A DNA stretch of 64,000 nucleotides from Thioalkalivibrio sp. ALMg11 (GCF_000377905.1 NZ_KB898872.1:1-64000); one strand, 5' to 3'. Shown: positions 28,864 through 37,703, counted from the first letter of the stretch. Made by a program: numbers and translations. Notes: generated by a model not told the origin, from the letters alone.

Positions 28864-29829
28864 ATGGATGACATTCAAGATTCAACGCAAACTTCCACAC
28901 TTGCCGCGCTGGAGGCGGAAAAGGATCAGCTCCTCACGCTCCTGAAGGCCCTTCCCGACATCTCCTTCGTTTTCGACGAGGAAGGCCTGTACGTAAAGGT
29001 GATCGGCGGCGCCAATGAGACCATGTATGTCAGCGGACAAAGCCTGGTCGGACACTACCTGCATGATGCCCTGCCGGCTCCACTCGCGGACCATTGCCTG
29101 GAGCTGGTGCGTACTGCGATCGAGTCCGGCGAACTGCAGACCGTTGAATATTGCCTGCGAACCGCCGATGTGGCGTTACTGCCTGATGACGCCCGCACGG
29201 GCGCGCGAGGCACGACAGAGCAATGGTTCGAGGGCCGCGTGCTCCCCTTGCCCACGTATGATCACTCGAATCGCGTCGCCCTTTGGGTCGCGGTGAACAT
29301 CACGCCCCGCAAACAGCTTGAACACTACTGGCGAGAGGTTGCCCACACGGATCCCCTGACCGGGCAGGCCAACCGTCAGCGACTGTTCGCGCGGGCCCAC
29401 CAGGAGGTGGAACGCGCGCATCGCCACCAGCACCCGCTCTCCCTGCTGGAAATCGATTTCGATTACTTCAAGCGGCTGAACGATCAGTACGGCCATGCGG
29501 CGGGCGATGAAGCTCTTCGACGCATCACGCAGGCCTGTGAAGGGATCCTGCGCGAGTCGGATTTGATGGCACGTACCGGAGGGGAAGAGTTCGCGATCCT
29601 GTTGCCGGAAACAGACCACGATGGGGCGCTCGACCTTTCCAGACGGCTTCTCGATATCGTACGGGAGGTCCGTCTGCCCGATTTCGCCCCGGAGATCCGG
29701 CTGACCATCTCCATCGGCAGTGCGACCTTGCTAACCGGCGAATCCTTCGATGGACTCATGCGCCGAGCGGACGAAGCCCTCTACGAGGCCAAGGCGAATG
29801 GCCGCGACCGGGTGCACTCGGACCGATGA
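28864..29829 (+). CDS. PAS-GGDEF diguanylate cyclase
   Basis: 321 residues from the ATG at 28864, which has AAGGAG 7 nt upstream; the longer open frame upstream is a shadow of the AAA+ gene. A short coiled segment leads into a PAS domain (LPDISFVFDEEGLYVKVIGG, about 30-145), then a GGDEF domain with GGEEF at 239-243 and an I-site RESD at 230-233. It should make cyclic di-GMP with product inhibition. No membrane segment, so cytoplasmic signal input. Confidence 0.9.
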   Translation: MDDIQDSTQTSTLAALEAEKDQLLTLLKALPDISFVFDEEGLYVKVIGGANETMYVSGQSLVGHYLHDALPAPLADHCLELVRTAIESGELQTVEYCLRTADVALLPDDARTGARGTTEQWFEGRVLPLPTYDHSNRVALWVAVNITPRKQLEHYWREVAHTDPLTGQANRQRLFARAHQEVERAHRHQHPLSLLEIDFDYFKRLNDQYGHAAGDEALRRITQACEGILRESDLMARTGGEEFAILLPETDHDGALDLSRRLLDIVREVRLPDFAPEIRLTISIGSATLLTGESFDGLMRRADEALYEAKANGRDRVHSDR

Positions 29830-29950
29830 TATCGGTAGGCAAAGGGTCAATCGCCTGAAAAGCTCTCCTCGCACCGCGAGACCTGCTGCAATGGGTGTCT
29901 GGGTATATCGGACTGGCTTTGATGTTTGACTCAGCCCCGGAGGGACCGAC

Positions 29951-30187
29951 ATGACTGCAGAGCGCTACCCCGTCCGCATCGAGCGCGACGCCGCCGAGCG
30001 CTACCTCGCCACCTGCCGTGATGTGCCGGAGGCGCTCACTGACGGGGCTGAACGCGACGAAGCCAAGGCCGAGATGGCGGACGCGCTCATGGTGGCACTG
30101 GAGGGCTACCGGCTCGATGGGCGTCCACTTCCCTCGCCATCACGCCCCGAACCGGGCGAGATCCTGGTCCGCGTGAAGGCGGGCTGA
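29951..30187 (+). CDS. HicB-like orphan antitoxin
   Basis: 78 residues with the partial RNase-H-like HicB fold (YPVRIERDAAERYLATCRDV, then ALMVALEGYRLDGRPLP). No HicA toxin gene lies on either side and the C-terminal DNA-binding domain is absent. Either a solitary regulator or what is left of a TA pair. Confidence 0.75.
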   Translation: MTAERYPVRIERDAAERYLATCRDVPEALTDGAERDEAKAEMADALMVALEGYRLDGRPLPSPSRPEPGEILVRVKAG

Positions 30188-30204
30188 TTGCCCGGAAGCA
30201 GAGC

Positions 30205-30609
30205 TTAGTCCCTGATGGCCGTGATTGCGCCTTTCTCGACAAACACGAACAGAGAGCCCTGCCCCTGTCGATACTCCCAACGCTCCTCCACGCCATCGGG
30301 TGTCGTCAGCCGACGCACCCTGCGCGGCTGGCCACAAAGCTCGGCGAGGTCCGAAACGGCATCCCCGGGCGAGAAGACACGGGAGGGTCGGAAACAGACC
30401 GCGAAGCGCCTCTGCTCCGCACGCCGTTGCTCGCGCTCGTACTGGTCCGGAAGATCGCGGCGGCTGGCACCATCCTCACAGGGGGCGTCGGCGTACTCGA
30501 TCCCATTGGCGGTTTCACATTTGAAGTAGCCCTCGGCAGCCGTTGGTGAGCTTGCGAACAGCAGCGCGCATCCGACCCAACCGGCCCACCTCAGAAACAC
30601 CCGCTTCAT
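30205..30609 (-). CDS. Secreted DUF4124-like protein
   Basis: 134 residues. The signal peptide (VFLRWAGWVGCALLFASSPTAA) is followed by a DUF4124-type head (GYFKCETANGIEYADAPC) and a C-terminal part that reads like a small beta domain (VEERWEYRQGQGSLFVFVEKG). Its ATG at 30609 shares one base with the stop of the phosphatase gene, so it is the third gene of that operon. Confidence 0.7.
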   Translation of the reverse strand: MKRVFLRWAGWVGCALLFASSPTAAEGYFKCETANGIEYADAPCEDGASRRDLPDQYEREQRRAEQRRFAVCFRPSRVFSPGDAVSDLAELCGQPRRVRRLTTPDGVEERWEYRQGQGSLFVFVEKGAITAIRD

Positions 30610-31199
30610 CAACGGCCCCGCTCTTGCTCGACCGTCAACTCATTCGCGTACTGTCCCACCGGCGCCTGCGCCAGGTGGCGTTCCTGTGCACCGGTTTCGA
30701 TCGCGCCCGGGCGCGCCTGACGCACGAGCGCCATCGCATCTACTGAAGGGATACCCCGGTCCACCAACAGACGGGCGGCGACGGTTCCGGCCCGGCCAAG
30801 ACCGCCTTTGCAGTGGACCACCCAACGGCCGCCCGCGTACAACGACCGATGGATTTCCGGCGCCACGGCCTGCCAGCGCTCATCCCACAGCCGGTCCGGA
30901 CTGGCCATATCCGGAATCGGCAGGTGATACCACGCCAACCCGGCGTCGCCGACTGCCTGGCCCAGACCTGGAACGCCCAACGCTGCGAGCTCCCCATTGG
31001 GGTTGAGGGTCACGACCGCCGTGGCGCCCCACGCCCGAATCTGTTCCAAATCCAACAGCAGGTCGCGGACCCAGGGGCCGGTCATCGCGTCGTGTTGCTG
31101 CTTGCCTGGGCAGAAGGTGATGCCGATGGTGCCGCCTTCCGGCAACGCAATCGCAGCGATCTCCAGTGGATGACTTGCACTGGTACGGACGGTGGTCAT
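30609..31199 (-). CDS. CDKN3-type dual-specificity phosphatase
   Basis: 196 residues. The phosphatase loop is HCKGGLGRAG, with C130 and R136, in a cyclin-dependent-kinase-inhibitor-3-like tyrosine phosphatase domain. The upstream acidic loop (PIPDMASPD) supplies the general acid. It begins directly after the stop of the ADP-ribosylglycohydrolase gene. The pairing suggests that both act on phosphorylated or ADP-ribosylated substrates in one turnover pathway; substrate unknown. Confidence 0.85.
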   Translation of the reverse strand: MTTVRTSASHPLEIAAIALPEGGTIGITFCPGKQQHDAMTGPWVRDLLLDLEQIRAWGATAVVTLNPNGELAALGVPGLGQAVGDAGLAWYHLPIPDMASPDRLWDERWQAVAPEIHRSLYAGGRWVVHCKGGLGRAGTVAARLLVDRGIPSVDAMALVRQARPGAIETGAQERHLAQAPVGQYANELTVEQERGR

Positions 31200-32171
31200 T
31201 CAGAGTGCCTCCGGTGATCCGGTTTCGCTCACACCTGTGGGTGCTGAATCCGAGAGCTGCAACAGCGCATCGCCGAGTGCTGCGAGCCGGTCGTGCTGGC
31301 TGAGCCGGGCGCGCCATTCCTCGGGGATGCCCGCATCCCCGTAAAAGACCCCGGCCAACTGGCCGAAGATCGCGGCGGTGGTGTCGGCGTCATCGCCCAG
31401 GTTGGCCGCCATCAGGGCCCCTTCCCGGAAATCGCGGCTTCGGTCAAAGGCCCACAGAGCGGCCTCAAGACTGTCGGCCACATAGCCCGTGCCGCGGATG
31501 CGGGGTGGATCGTTCTGCCGGAATGCCCCCTGCGCAATCGCCTCGATCCGAGGCGCCAGCGCATCCTGCGCCTCGAAGCCCGGCAGCTCGCACCAGGGAC
31601 GTTCCAGGATCTCTTTTCGGCTCACTCCATCGAGAGCGGCCAGCGTATAAGCCGTCCACAAACGACAGGCATCCAGGCACTCACGTGTACCATGCGTGGT
31701 TCTCGAGCTTGCCCGCGCAGCAACATGTGCCTGAACCGGTGTGCGCCGATAGGCCAGGGGGATCGGAACCAGCCGCATCAAGGATCCATTGCCGGCGGTT
31801 TGGGGATCCTCCGAGCCGCTCATGGGGTCGCCGGCGTCCTGGTAGCGACGAAGCGCAGAAAGCACGGTGTTGCCGATATCGAAACACCGTCCCGTACTGC
31901 TCGCATACCCCTCCCGCCACCACCGCACGCACCGATCCATCTGGTCGTGTGCATCGAACCCGTGGCAGTGGACCAGGCTCTCGGCCAGGCAGATCGCCAT
32001 GGACGTATCGTCCGTCCACTGTCCCGGCTGCAGATCAAAGGGTCCACCCCCGACCATATCGGTAATGGGCGTGAAACTGCCGGGACGCTGGAACTCCAGG
32101 GTGGTCCCCAATGCGTCACCGCATGCCAATCCCAGCATGGCGCCCCGGTAGCGGTCTTCGAGTGTTGGCAT
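31200..32171 (-). CDS. ADP-ribosylglycohydrolase family protein
   Basis: 323 residues. The magnesium-binding motifs of the DraG/ARH fold are intact: TDDT at 53-56 and LGDDADTTAA near 258-267, with GNGSLMR in between. It removes ADP-ribose from protein or nucleic acid targets. First gene of an operon with a CDKN3-type phosphatase and a secreted protein. It is not next to a draT or nitrogenase gene, so a dinitrogenase-reductase role is unlikely here. Confidence 0.9.
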   Translation of the reverse strand: MPTLEDRYRGAMLGLACGDALGTTLEFQRPGSFTPITDMVGGGPFDLQPGQWTDDTSMAICLAESLVHCHGFDAHDQMDRCVRWWREGYASSTGRCFDIGNTVLSALRRYQDAGDPMSGSEDPQTAGNGSLMRLVPIPLAYRRTPVQAHVAARASSRTTHGTRECLDACRLWTAYTLAALDGVSRKEILERPWCELPGFEAQDALAPRIEAIAQGAFRQNDPPRIRGTGYVADSLEAALWAFDRSRDFREGALMAANLGDDADTTAAIFGQLAGVFYGDAGIPEEWRARLSQHDRLAALGDALLQLSDSAPTGVSETGSPEAL

Positions 32172-32494
32172 GCCCCGCCTTCTTCTTGTTGGCCTGATGA
32201 AACCTGGACGATACGCTCACGTGATTGCGGCCGGTGAACGGCGCCTTCGCTTACTTGGTAACACACGCAGGCGTCACCCCCTGACGCATCACCATGCACT
32301 CGACCGTGTCAGTATCGTGGTCCGGCCACACCGGACATCACTGCAGCGCAGTCCGGCCTTCCATGACCCTCAATGTCAAAGGCGTCCCCCAATCGCAACA
32401 TCCAACGACCGGCGGGTAGCATTCATGCCATGGGGTGAAGAACGCCCCCCAAACCCGAAACACCACCGCCACGAATCAAAGCATGGAGCACCAC
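32172..32494. other. Divergent intergenic region
   Basis: 323 bases between divergent genes. It must contain two promoters. I see no RNA gene or clear operator; short frames here do not resemble proteins. Confidence 0.4.
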
Positions 32495-32659
32495 ATGGAC
32501 GACGAAGAGCAGGAACGGGACAAGGAGCTGGAAGAGAAGGAACGCCAGCAGCGCCTGGAGAATATGCAGCGGCGCAGCGACGGCCAGATGGGCGTCGGCG
32601 GTTTCGAGGTGCTGTATGAACCGAAACAAGACGAAGGCGAAAAGAAGGACGGCGAGTGA
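32495..32659 (+). CDS. Small highly charged protein
   Basis: 54 residues from the ATG at 32495. Almost half are Asp, Glu, Lys or Arg, in a likely single helix (EEQERDKELEEKERQQRLEN), followed by a glycine turn and a charged tail. The leader GGAGCACCAC before the ATG resembles those of the AAA+ and GGDEF genes. Function unknown; could be an adaptor or an antitoxin-like peptide. Confidence 0.5.
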   Translation: MDDEEQERDKELEEKERQQRLENMQRRSDGQMGVGGFEVLYEPKQDEGEKKDGE

Positions 32660-32736
32660 AATCCGGATGCAGGGCTGAGCGCTTGATGCATGCAAGCCTG
32701 GATGGTTGCCCGACCCCGAGCTGACGGGAACCGACC

Positions 32737-33732
32737 GTGACGATACTCAAGGTTGGCGAAAAGGACCGCGACGGGCGCCAGAAGCGCATCGAGCACACCG
32801 GGCGCTATCTGCGAGCCAGCCGAACCGGTGGGCTATCGCTCCGGGCGCAGACCCGAGCGGCCGGCGTGAACCTCACCGGCAACACCCGCCATGGCGTTCG
32901 CGTCTCGACCCGCCTGGCGAAGAACACCCAGGTCGCCTTCCAGAATGGGCGTTTCATCCTGCGCGGGCGCTACGGCTCGGATGCGGCGAAGTTCAACCTC
33001 TCCAAATCCGGCGTCACGGTCTCCACCAAGACGCCGATCGGCTCGTTCAACTGGATCCGGCCGGGGCGCTCCTCGGCGAAGATCGCGGGGGTTCAACTGC
33101 GCGGGCACAATGCCGCGGCCATCCAGGGGCTGTATGGGCTATTCGCGGCTGCCTCCTGGTTCGTGGGAGCCCTGCTGCGGATGGTTACCGGTCTGTTGGG
33201 CGGCCTTCACCGCCTGGGAACGGTCGCCGCCGCGCGGCGCCGCCTGGCCGAGGAGGAAGCCGCCCGGCCCGACGTGGCGCTGGCTGATGTAAAGCCGCTC
33301 GGGCAACGCGTCCTCGACGAACACGCCGTGTCGATCGCCGACTGGCCTTCGCGGGATCAGCTCGCCGCCCTCGCCTTCGCGTTGCTGGTACTGGGTCGCG
33401 GTTCCACCCGTCCGCCCCGACCTGCTAGCGATAACTCCATTGCATCGGCGGCCGAGGCCGCCCTTCTTGAGGACATCGCCGAGGCCGGGCGTCAGTGGGA
33501 CACCTGGCTGGGACCGTTGCCACCCGACGACATCGAGCCGGTCTTCGGGGTTCTGGTGTCGATCGCGGAAGCCTATGCGCGGGACAACGACCCCAACCGG
33601 GTCACCGAGACCCTGCTCGCCCTGGATGACGCCTGTCTGCTGGATGGCCCGAAAACGCTGCTGCAGGAAACGATGATCGATCTCACGGCCGAAGCGATGG
33701 GCGTGGAGCTGGTGTTCGAGGGAGAGGCATGA
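32737..33732 (+). CDS. Unknown protein with DUF4236-like N-terminus
   Basis: 331 residues. The first about 110 form repeated beta-like segments (GVNLTGNTRHGVRVST; KFNLSKSGVTVSTKTPIGSF) reminiscent of DUF4236. A hydrophobic segment follows (GLYGLFAAASWFVGALLRMVTG, about 130-151) and a helical C-terminal domain of about 160 residues. It overlaps the next gene by 4 bp. I do not recognise a function. Confidence 0.65.
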   Translation: MTILKVGEKDRDGRQKRIEHTGRYLRASRTGGLSLRAQTRAAGVNLTGNTRHGVRVSTRLAKNTQVAFQNGRFILRGRYGSDAAKFNLSKSGVTVSTKTPIGSFNWIRPGRSSAKIAGVQLRGHNAAAIQGLYGLFAAASWFVGALLRMVTGLLGGLHRLGTVAAARRRLAEEEAARPDVALADVKPLGQRVLDEHAVSIADWPSRDQLAALAFALLVLGRGSTRPPRPASDNSIASAAEAALLEDIAEAGRQWDTWLGPLPPDDIEPVFGVLVSIAEAYARDNDPNRVTETLLALDDACLLDGPKTLLQETMIDLTAEAMGVELVFEGEA

Positions 33733-34457
33733 GCGACCCCCGCCCCGGCTCCCTCGATGCCCTGGTGCAGATCCATCAGACCCTGATCCGGAATCCCGGC
33801 CCGCGCGAGACATGCGCGGCCTGGCGCGCGTACTGCCGCGAACAGACCTGCGGTTTTGTGGTGACCTTCGATGACCCTGCTTATCCGGAAACGGAGTCCC
33901 GTTCTCTGGCCCTCGACGGACACGACCATTTCCACGACATCCCGGAATCCGATCTGGACGAAGCGATCATGCGGGTAGTCGATACCGAAGGCCCCGTCCA
34001 CCTTCGAGTGCTGACCCAGCGATTACTCGACGGTGCCGGGTTCAGCCGGGCCGGCTCCCGGATTCAAGCAAGCATCCACCAACGGCGCGCGGCATTGGGG
34101 GCAACCGGACAGATCCGGCTTGATGGAGACTTCAGCGGCCGCCCGGAGCAGTTTCTAGTTCCGTGTCTTCGGGACTGGAGCGGCTTGCCGGACAACCTCC
34201 GCCAGCTCGACCACGTCCACGATACCGAGCTGATGCTCTCACTCGTACGCACGGTGGTGGAGGCCGGCTCACTCGCGGTCGATACGGCTCTGAACGACGC
34301 CCTCTATCGCACGGGATTCATCCGCCTGACCGAGAACGCACGGGAGCGACTGCAGACACCACTGGACCGGGCACTTCAGGAAGGATTGCTAGTTCGGGAA
34401 AAACAAGGGCTGGAGCCCGACCGAAAAAGCTTCGCGCAGCCTCGGCCAAGCATCTGA
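33729..34457 (+). CDS. Protein with DUF3320-like winged-helix domain
   Basis: 242 residues. The centre (EAIMRVVDTEGPVHLRVLTQ, then AGFSRAGSRIQASI) matches the DUF3320-type helical domain otherwise found at the C-terminus of large AAA/DUF4011 helicases. Here it stands alone and is coupled to the preceding gene by an ATGA overlap. It may be a detached regulatory or DNA-binding part of such a system. Confidence 0.6.
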   Translation: MSDPRPGSLDALVQIHQTLIRNPGPRETCAAWRAYCREQTCGFVVTFDDPAYPETESRSLALDGHDHFHDIPESDLDEAIMRVVDTEGPVHLRVLTQRLLDGAGFSRAGSRIQASIHQRRAALGATGQIRLDGDFSGRPEQFLVPCLRDWSGLPDNLRQLDHVHDTELMLSLVRTVVEAGSLAVDTALNDALYRTGFIRLTENARERLQTPLDRALQEGLLVREKQGLEPDRKSFAQPRPSI

Positions 34458-34596
34458 ACAAGCCATCGAACACGACGCCACTCCATCAGAATCGATAGCC
34501 AAGGGAATCGAACAGAAGGGCTGTGGTCCGCCAACGAGGAGGCTGCCCCTGATGCTGTGGTGACGGGCCTCCACCAAGACGGTCGCTCCCTTCTAT

Positions 34597-34620
34597 GCCG
34601 ACCGAGACGTCGGCCTTTTT
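34597..34620 (+). terminator. Rho-independent terminator
   Basis: GCCGAC and GTCGGC form a 6-bp stem with a 6-nt loop, extended by CC and followed by five T. It lies 140 bp downstream of the DUF3320-like gene and would end transcription of that operon. Confidence 0.6.
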
Positions 34621-34803
34621 GCCAATAACGTTGACTTCGAACCCGATTTAGATGCTCGACGCCCTGGTGAAACGTCCACCGCCAAATCCAGACCGCACGA
34701 AGCGCCACCGATCTGGCCACCTATCGCTTTCCCGTAACCGCAGCGGCGCGTACCTACCGAAAACTGGTTATGGACCCCGCGTCGGAATGACGGTGGGTCA
34801 TCC

Positions 34804-35676
34804 TCAGCCGTCCACCAGAGCAGTCGATACCGAATGTTCCCGATAATGGAAAGCATTTTCCTGAGTGCTCCAGCCACACAAAAGATAGCGACAAGGGTGG
34901 GCATGCGGAAAGGCGCGGATAGACCGAACCAGACGATCAAAAACTTGTTTGATGTCTTCCGAAGTTTTCACCTGAAAGACCATCAGCTTGTGATCCGCCT
35001 GCGCTTGAAGAAGCTTGTTAAAGTCATACCGTATACCGCCAGTCCGACTGTCGGACACCTCTATCTCAACCGCCAAAGTAATACCGATAACATTGCGATT
35101 GCCATCCAAACGACGCCAGATTAGGTCATATAGCCATTCGCCACGCGACTTTGAAGGAAGCACCTGAAACCCAAGGCGCTCACCTTCTTCCAATAAGGCG
35201 GCCTTAATATCCCTATTTTTGTCAGGGCTCCGCCATATCTTCCGCTTCCAATGATCAGGGTCTTTGGCACGCTTTACTCTAATCGCCTCGGATTGAACTT
35301 TGTCGAGGGCCTGCACCAACCAAGGAACCAAATTAGCATCGCCGCGCCGAACGTCAGCCGCCGCTTGCGCAGCACCCTCAGGCAACCATTCTACGACGGC
35401 TTTTCCATCGCCCACACGAAGCAATCCATCGCGGTAAGGTACCTGTCCCTTTTGAGATCGCTGAGCCATAAAGTCATCCAGAAGACTAAGCAGCGGATCA
35501 CGCAGCCCGATTGTCTTGATAGATTCATATCCTTCACCTTGGAAAAAGGGTGAAGCCAGATCGAGGCGTGCTTCATCGTACAACGCACCAAAGGTCAATT
35601 CCCCCCGCAGGTCGTCTGGCAGTGCATATCCGGCCACCAAGTCATTTAGCTGGTTTTGTTCGTTATCCACATCCAT
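34804..35676 (-). CDS. Unknown protein, possible endonuclease-like C-terminus
   Basis: 290 residues in DNA of lower GC than its neighbours. The C-terminal half reads YDLIWRRLDG.., TLAVEIEVSDS.., YDFNKLLQAQADHKLMVFQV, with acidic residues on adjacent strands, which could be a degenerate PD-(D/E)XK core, but no clear catalytic Lys is placed. The N-terminus is unlike anything I know. Single gene, convergent with the DUF3320 operon; probably horizontally acquired. Confidence 0.55.
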   Translation of the reverse strand: MDVDNEQNQLNDLVAGYALPDDLRGELTFGALYDEARLDLASPFFQGEGYESIKTIGLRDPLLSLLDDFMAQRSQKGQVPYRDGLLRVGDGKAVVEWLPEGAAQAAADVRRGDANLVPWLVQALDKVQSEAIRVKRAKDPDHWKRKIWRSPDKNRDIKAALLEEGERLGFQVLPSKSRGEWLYDLIWRRLDGNRNVIGITLAVEIEVSDSRTGGIRYDFNKLLQAQADHKLMVFQVKTSEDIKQVFDRLVRSIRAFPHAHPCRYLLCGWSTQENAFHYREHSVSTALVDG

Positions 35677-35995
35677 CCTTCATCCCAATCTCACGCAGGA
35701 ACAACCCCTGCAATAATAAAGTTTCGGGAACAAGCCCGGTCTCCTCGCACACCCTTTCACTCAAAACACTCCCTGTGAAAGCCGAGATAGGCTACAACAT
35801 GCCGATGGCTTCCGAAACGGCTTACTCCTCAGCATGGCACGGATTATCGGGGGTTCGGTCACTTTGGTAACGTAGAAAGAGTGCCCAGAAGCCGAGGCCC
35901 CGAAGGTATAGGGAACATGCGACGGTAGGTGTCGCCCTGATATGGATCATCAGGTGCAGGTGAAGGCTGTCCAAGTGACCGAAGGAGAAAGGAAC
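35677..35995. other. Intergenic region upstream of orphan antitoxin
   Basis: 319 bases with no convincing gene. It holds divergent promoters for the flanking genes; nothing else stands out. Confidence 0.4.
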
Positions 35996-36385
35996 ATGCC
36001 TTCAATGATGCCCAGGCGATCTCCAAACGAGCGGCGCGCACTCGCCCGAATGGTGACCACGCTGTTCGATCGCTGGGCGCTGGATGAAGACGAATCGCTC
36101 GCCATGCTGGGGATGACGAAAGCCTCTCGCCACTGGCTGACGCGCTATCGCAAAGGCGAGCCGCTGTCCGCCAACCGGGACATGCTGGACCGGGCCGCGC
36201 ACCTGCTGGCCATACACAAGACCTTACGTCTGATGTTCCCGCACGAGCGCGATCTGGCGTACCGGTGGATCCGCACCCGAAACCGCGCTTTCGATCAGCT
36301 CACGCCGGCCGAGATGATCGTCGAGTACGGATTTCCGGGTCTGTTGATGGTACGGACGTATCTGGACCGGGCAACCACTCACTGA
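35996..36385 (+). CDS. MbcA/ParS/Xre-type orphan antitoxin
   Basis: 129 residues with an N-terminal Xre-like HTH (DEDESLAMLGMTKASRHWLTRY) and the C-terminal DUF2384 toxin-binding domain (FPHERDLAYRWIRTRNRAFDQLTPAEMIVEYGFPGL). GAAGGAGAAAGG precedes the ATG. A RES-domain toxin gene normally follows at once; here there is none, so it is solitary or the toxin has been lost. Confidence 0.8.
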   Translation: MPSMMPRRSPNERRALARMVTTLFDRWALDEDESLAMLGMTKASRHWLTRYRKGEPLSANRDMLDRAAHLLAIHKTLRLMFPHERDLAYRWIRTRNRAFDQLTPAEMIVEYGFPGLLMVRTYLDRATTH

Positions 36386-36532
36386 CACCATGTTCCAACG
36401 AGGACACCATCTGAGCCGATCACCAAGCTAACGAACTCCGAAAAGAACGGTGGCAATCACGACAAGCCTATCCCTCGATGTCGCACTCGATGAACCGATC
36501 CTCCGTGAACGCTGGACTCTTCCTTGCTCCCG

Positions 36533-37297
36533 TTAGCGAACGGGAATCTGGGCCCCGCTATACCAGTGGTGGCGGAGCCCATAAAATCCGGCCGCCAGCA
36601 GTACCAGTGCCAACAAGGCCCAACTCGCCGCAATCGGCCCAAACAGGTTCGGGGCCTGCATCAACATCGACATCAGCGATTCCTCGTACCAGAAGAACCA
36701 CGGGTTCTCAGGCGGGAACAGGACGTCGTGCAGGGCGTAGAACACCCGCACCGGGCCGATGAGCCAGACGCAGACCATCAACGCTCCCACGGCACTCACA
36801 ACGCCGATGCCGGTACGCTTCAACGACGGCGGCGGATCGCGCCCGGCCCGGGCCCACAGCATCAATGCCGCCAGGAGGGCGAGACTAATCCAGCCGGCGC
36901 GCTCGCCCCAGCCCACCAACCTCGACACATCCACCAGGTGACGGATTTCGGGATCGGTCAAAAAGATCTTTTCCGGGGTGCCCGCCCCCGGGGCCGAGTA
37001 GGTGAGGGCCGCCAGCTCGGATTCAGCGGTATCGGGGTCCTGGATCGCCTGGGCCATCGCTGCAAACAACCGCACCCGCTCGTCCTTCCCTGTTCGCTCG
37101 AAACCGGGGCGGATGTCGTTTTGCGGGCCATAGTTCGCAATGGTCTCGTCGATCCCCAGGACGTCGTACCACAGCGGGTAGGCAAACCCCACCGCCGCCA
37201 ACAGCTTCCAGGCGAGAAACAGCGCCGCGGCCGAACTGGTCAGGACAATCCCCGTCCAGCGTAGCCGTGCCCCGAGGCGCCCCGCGTTACCCCGCAC
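36533..37297 (-). CDS. DUF1461 integral membrane protein
   Basis: 254 residues with hydrophobic segments at about 14-38, 135-150, 163-182 and 220-240, and the extracytoplasmic loop typical of DUF1461 proteins (DPDTAESELAALTYSAPGAG..DPEIRHLVDV). Function unknown. Its start overlaps by 11 bp the end of a short gene interrupted by an amber codon. Confidence 0.8.
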   Translation of the reverse strand: MRGNAGRLGARLRWTGIVLTSSAAALFLAWKLLAAVGFAYPLWYDVLGIDETIANYGPQNDIRPGFERTGKDERVRLFAAMAQAIQDPDTAESELAALTYSAPGAGTPEKIFLTDPEIRHLVDVSRLVGWGERAGWISLALLAALMLWARAGRDPPPSLKRTGIGVVSAVGALMVCVWLIGPVRVFYALHDVLFPPENPWFFWYEESLMSMLMQAPNLFGPIAASWALLALVLLAAGFYGLRHHWYSGAQIPVR

Positions 37298-37655
37298 GGA
37301 GCAGCCGCTCGAGGTCGCCCAGCAACGGCCCGAAGCCCGCTACCCCATCGCCGGGATCATCCGCGGCCAGGGAATACCGAGCATGGGGCATCGGGTACTC
37401 CTGATAGGGGGCGGGGTTGCCCTTCCATGCGGCCGCCTGCAACAGCGTCACCTCCGGCTGATAGACCCGCGTGCGCTCCGGGTCCTGGCGAATGCGCAAC
37501 CCGGTATCCCGGACGCCCTCGAACACGCTGACGGTCTATTCGCCACAGAAGCGAAGCTGAATGTCTTTGCTGGTGTCCATCGGGAGCGCCCGCTTCAAGC
37601 CGACAATCAGTGCTGTTCCAACCGCAACGAGACCGATCAGGATATAGGTGCTCAT
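37287..37655 (-). pseudogene. Small membrane-anchored protein with in-frame amber stop
   Basis: An AGGAGG-led ATG at 37655 opens a 39-codon frame (MSTYILIGLVAVGTALIVGL, then QLRFCGE) that ends with TAG at 37538-37536. The same frame continues without another stop for 82 codons (TVSVFEGVRDTGLRIRQDPE to LLGDLERLLRAG) and ends inside the DUF1461 start. The whole 122-codon frame looks like one anchored protein split by a single nonsense codon. Alternatively the downstream part restarts at a GTG at 37526. I do not recognise the family. Confidence 0.5.
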
Positions 37656-37703
37656 GCTGCCTCCTGCGAGTGTGTAGGTAGGATCCCAGATTACGCCCGG
37701 GGA

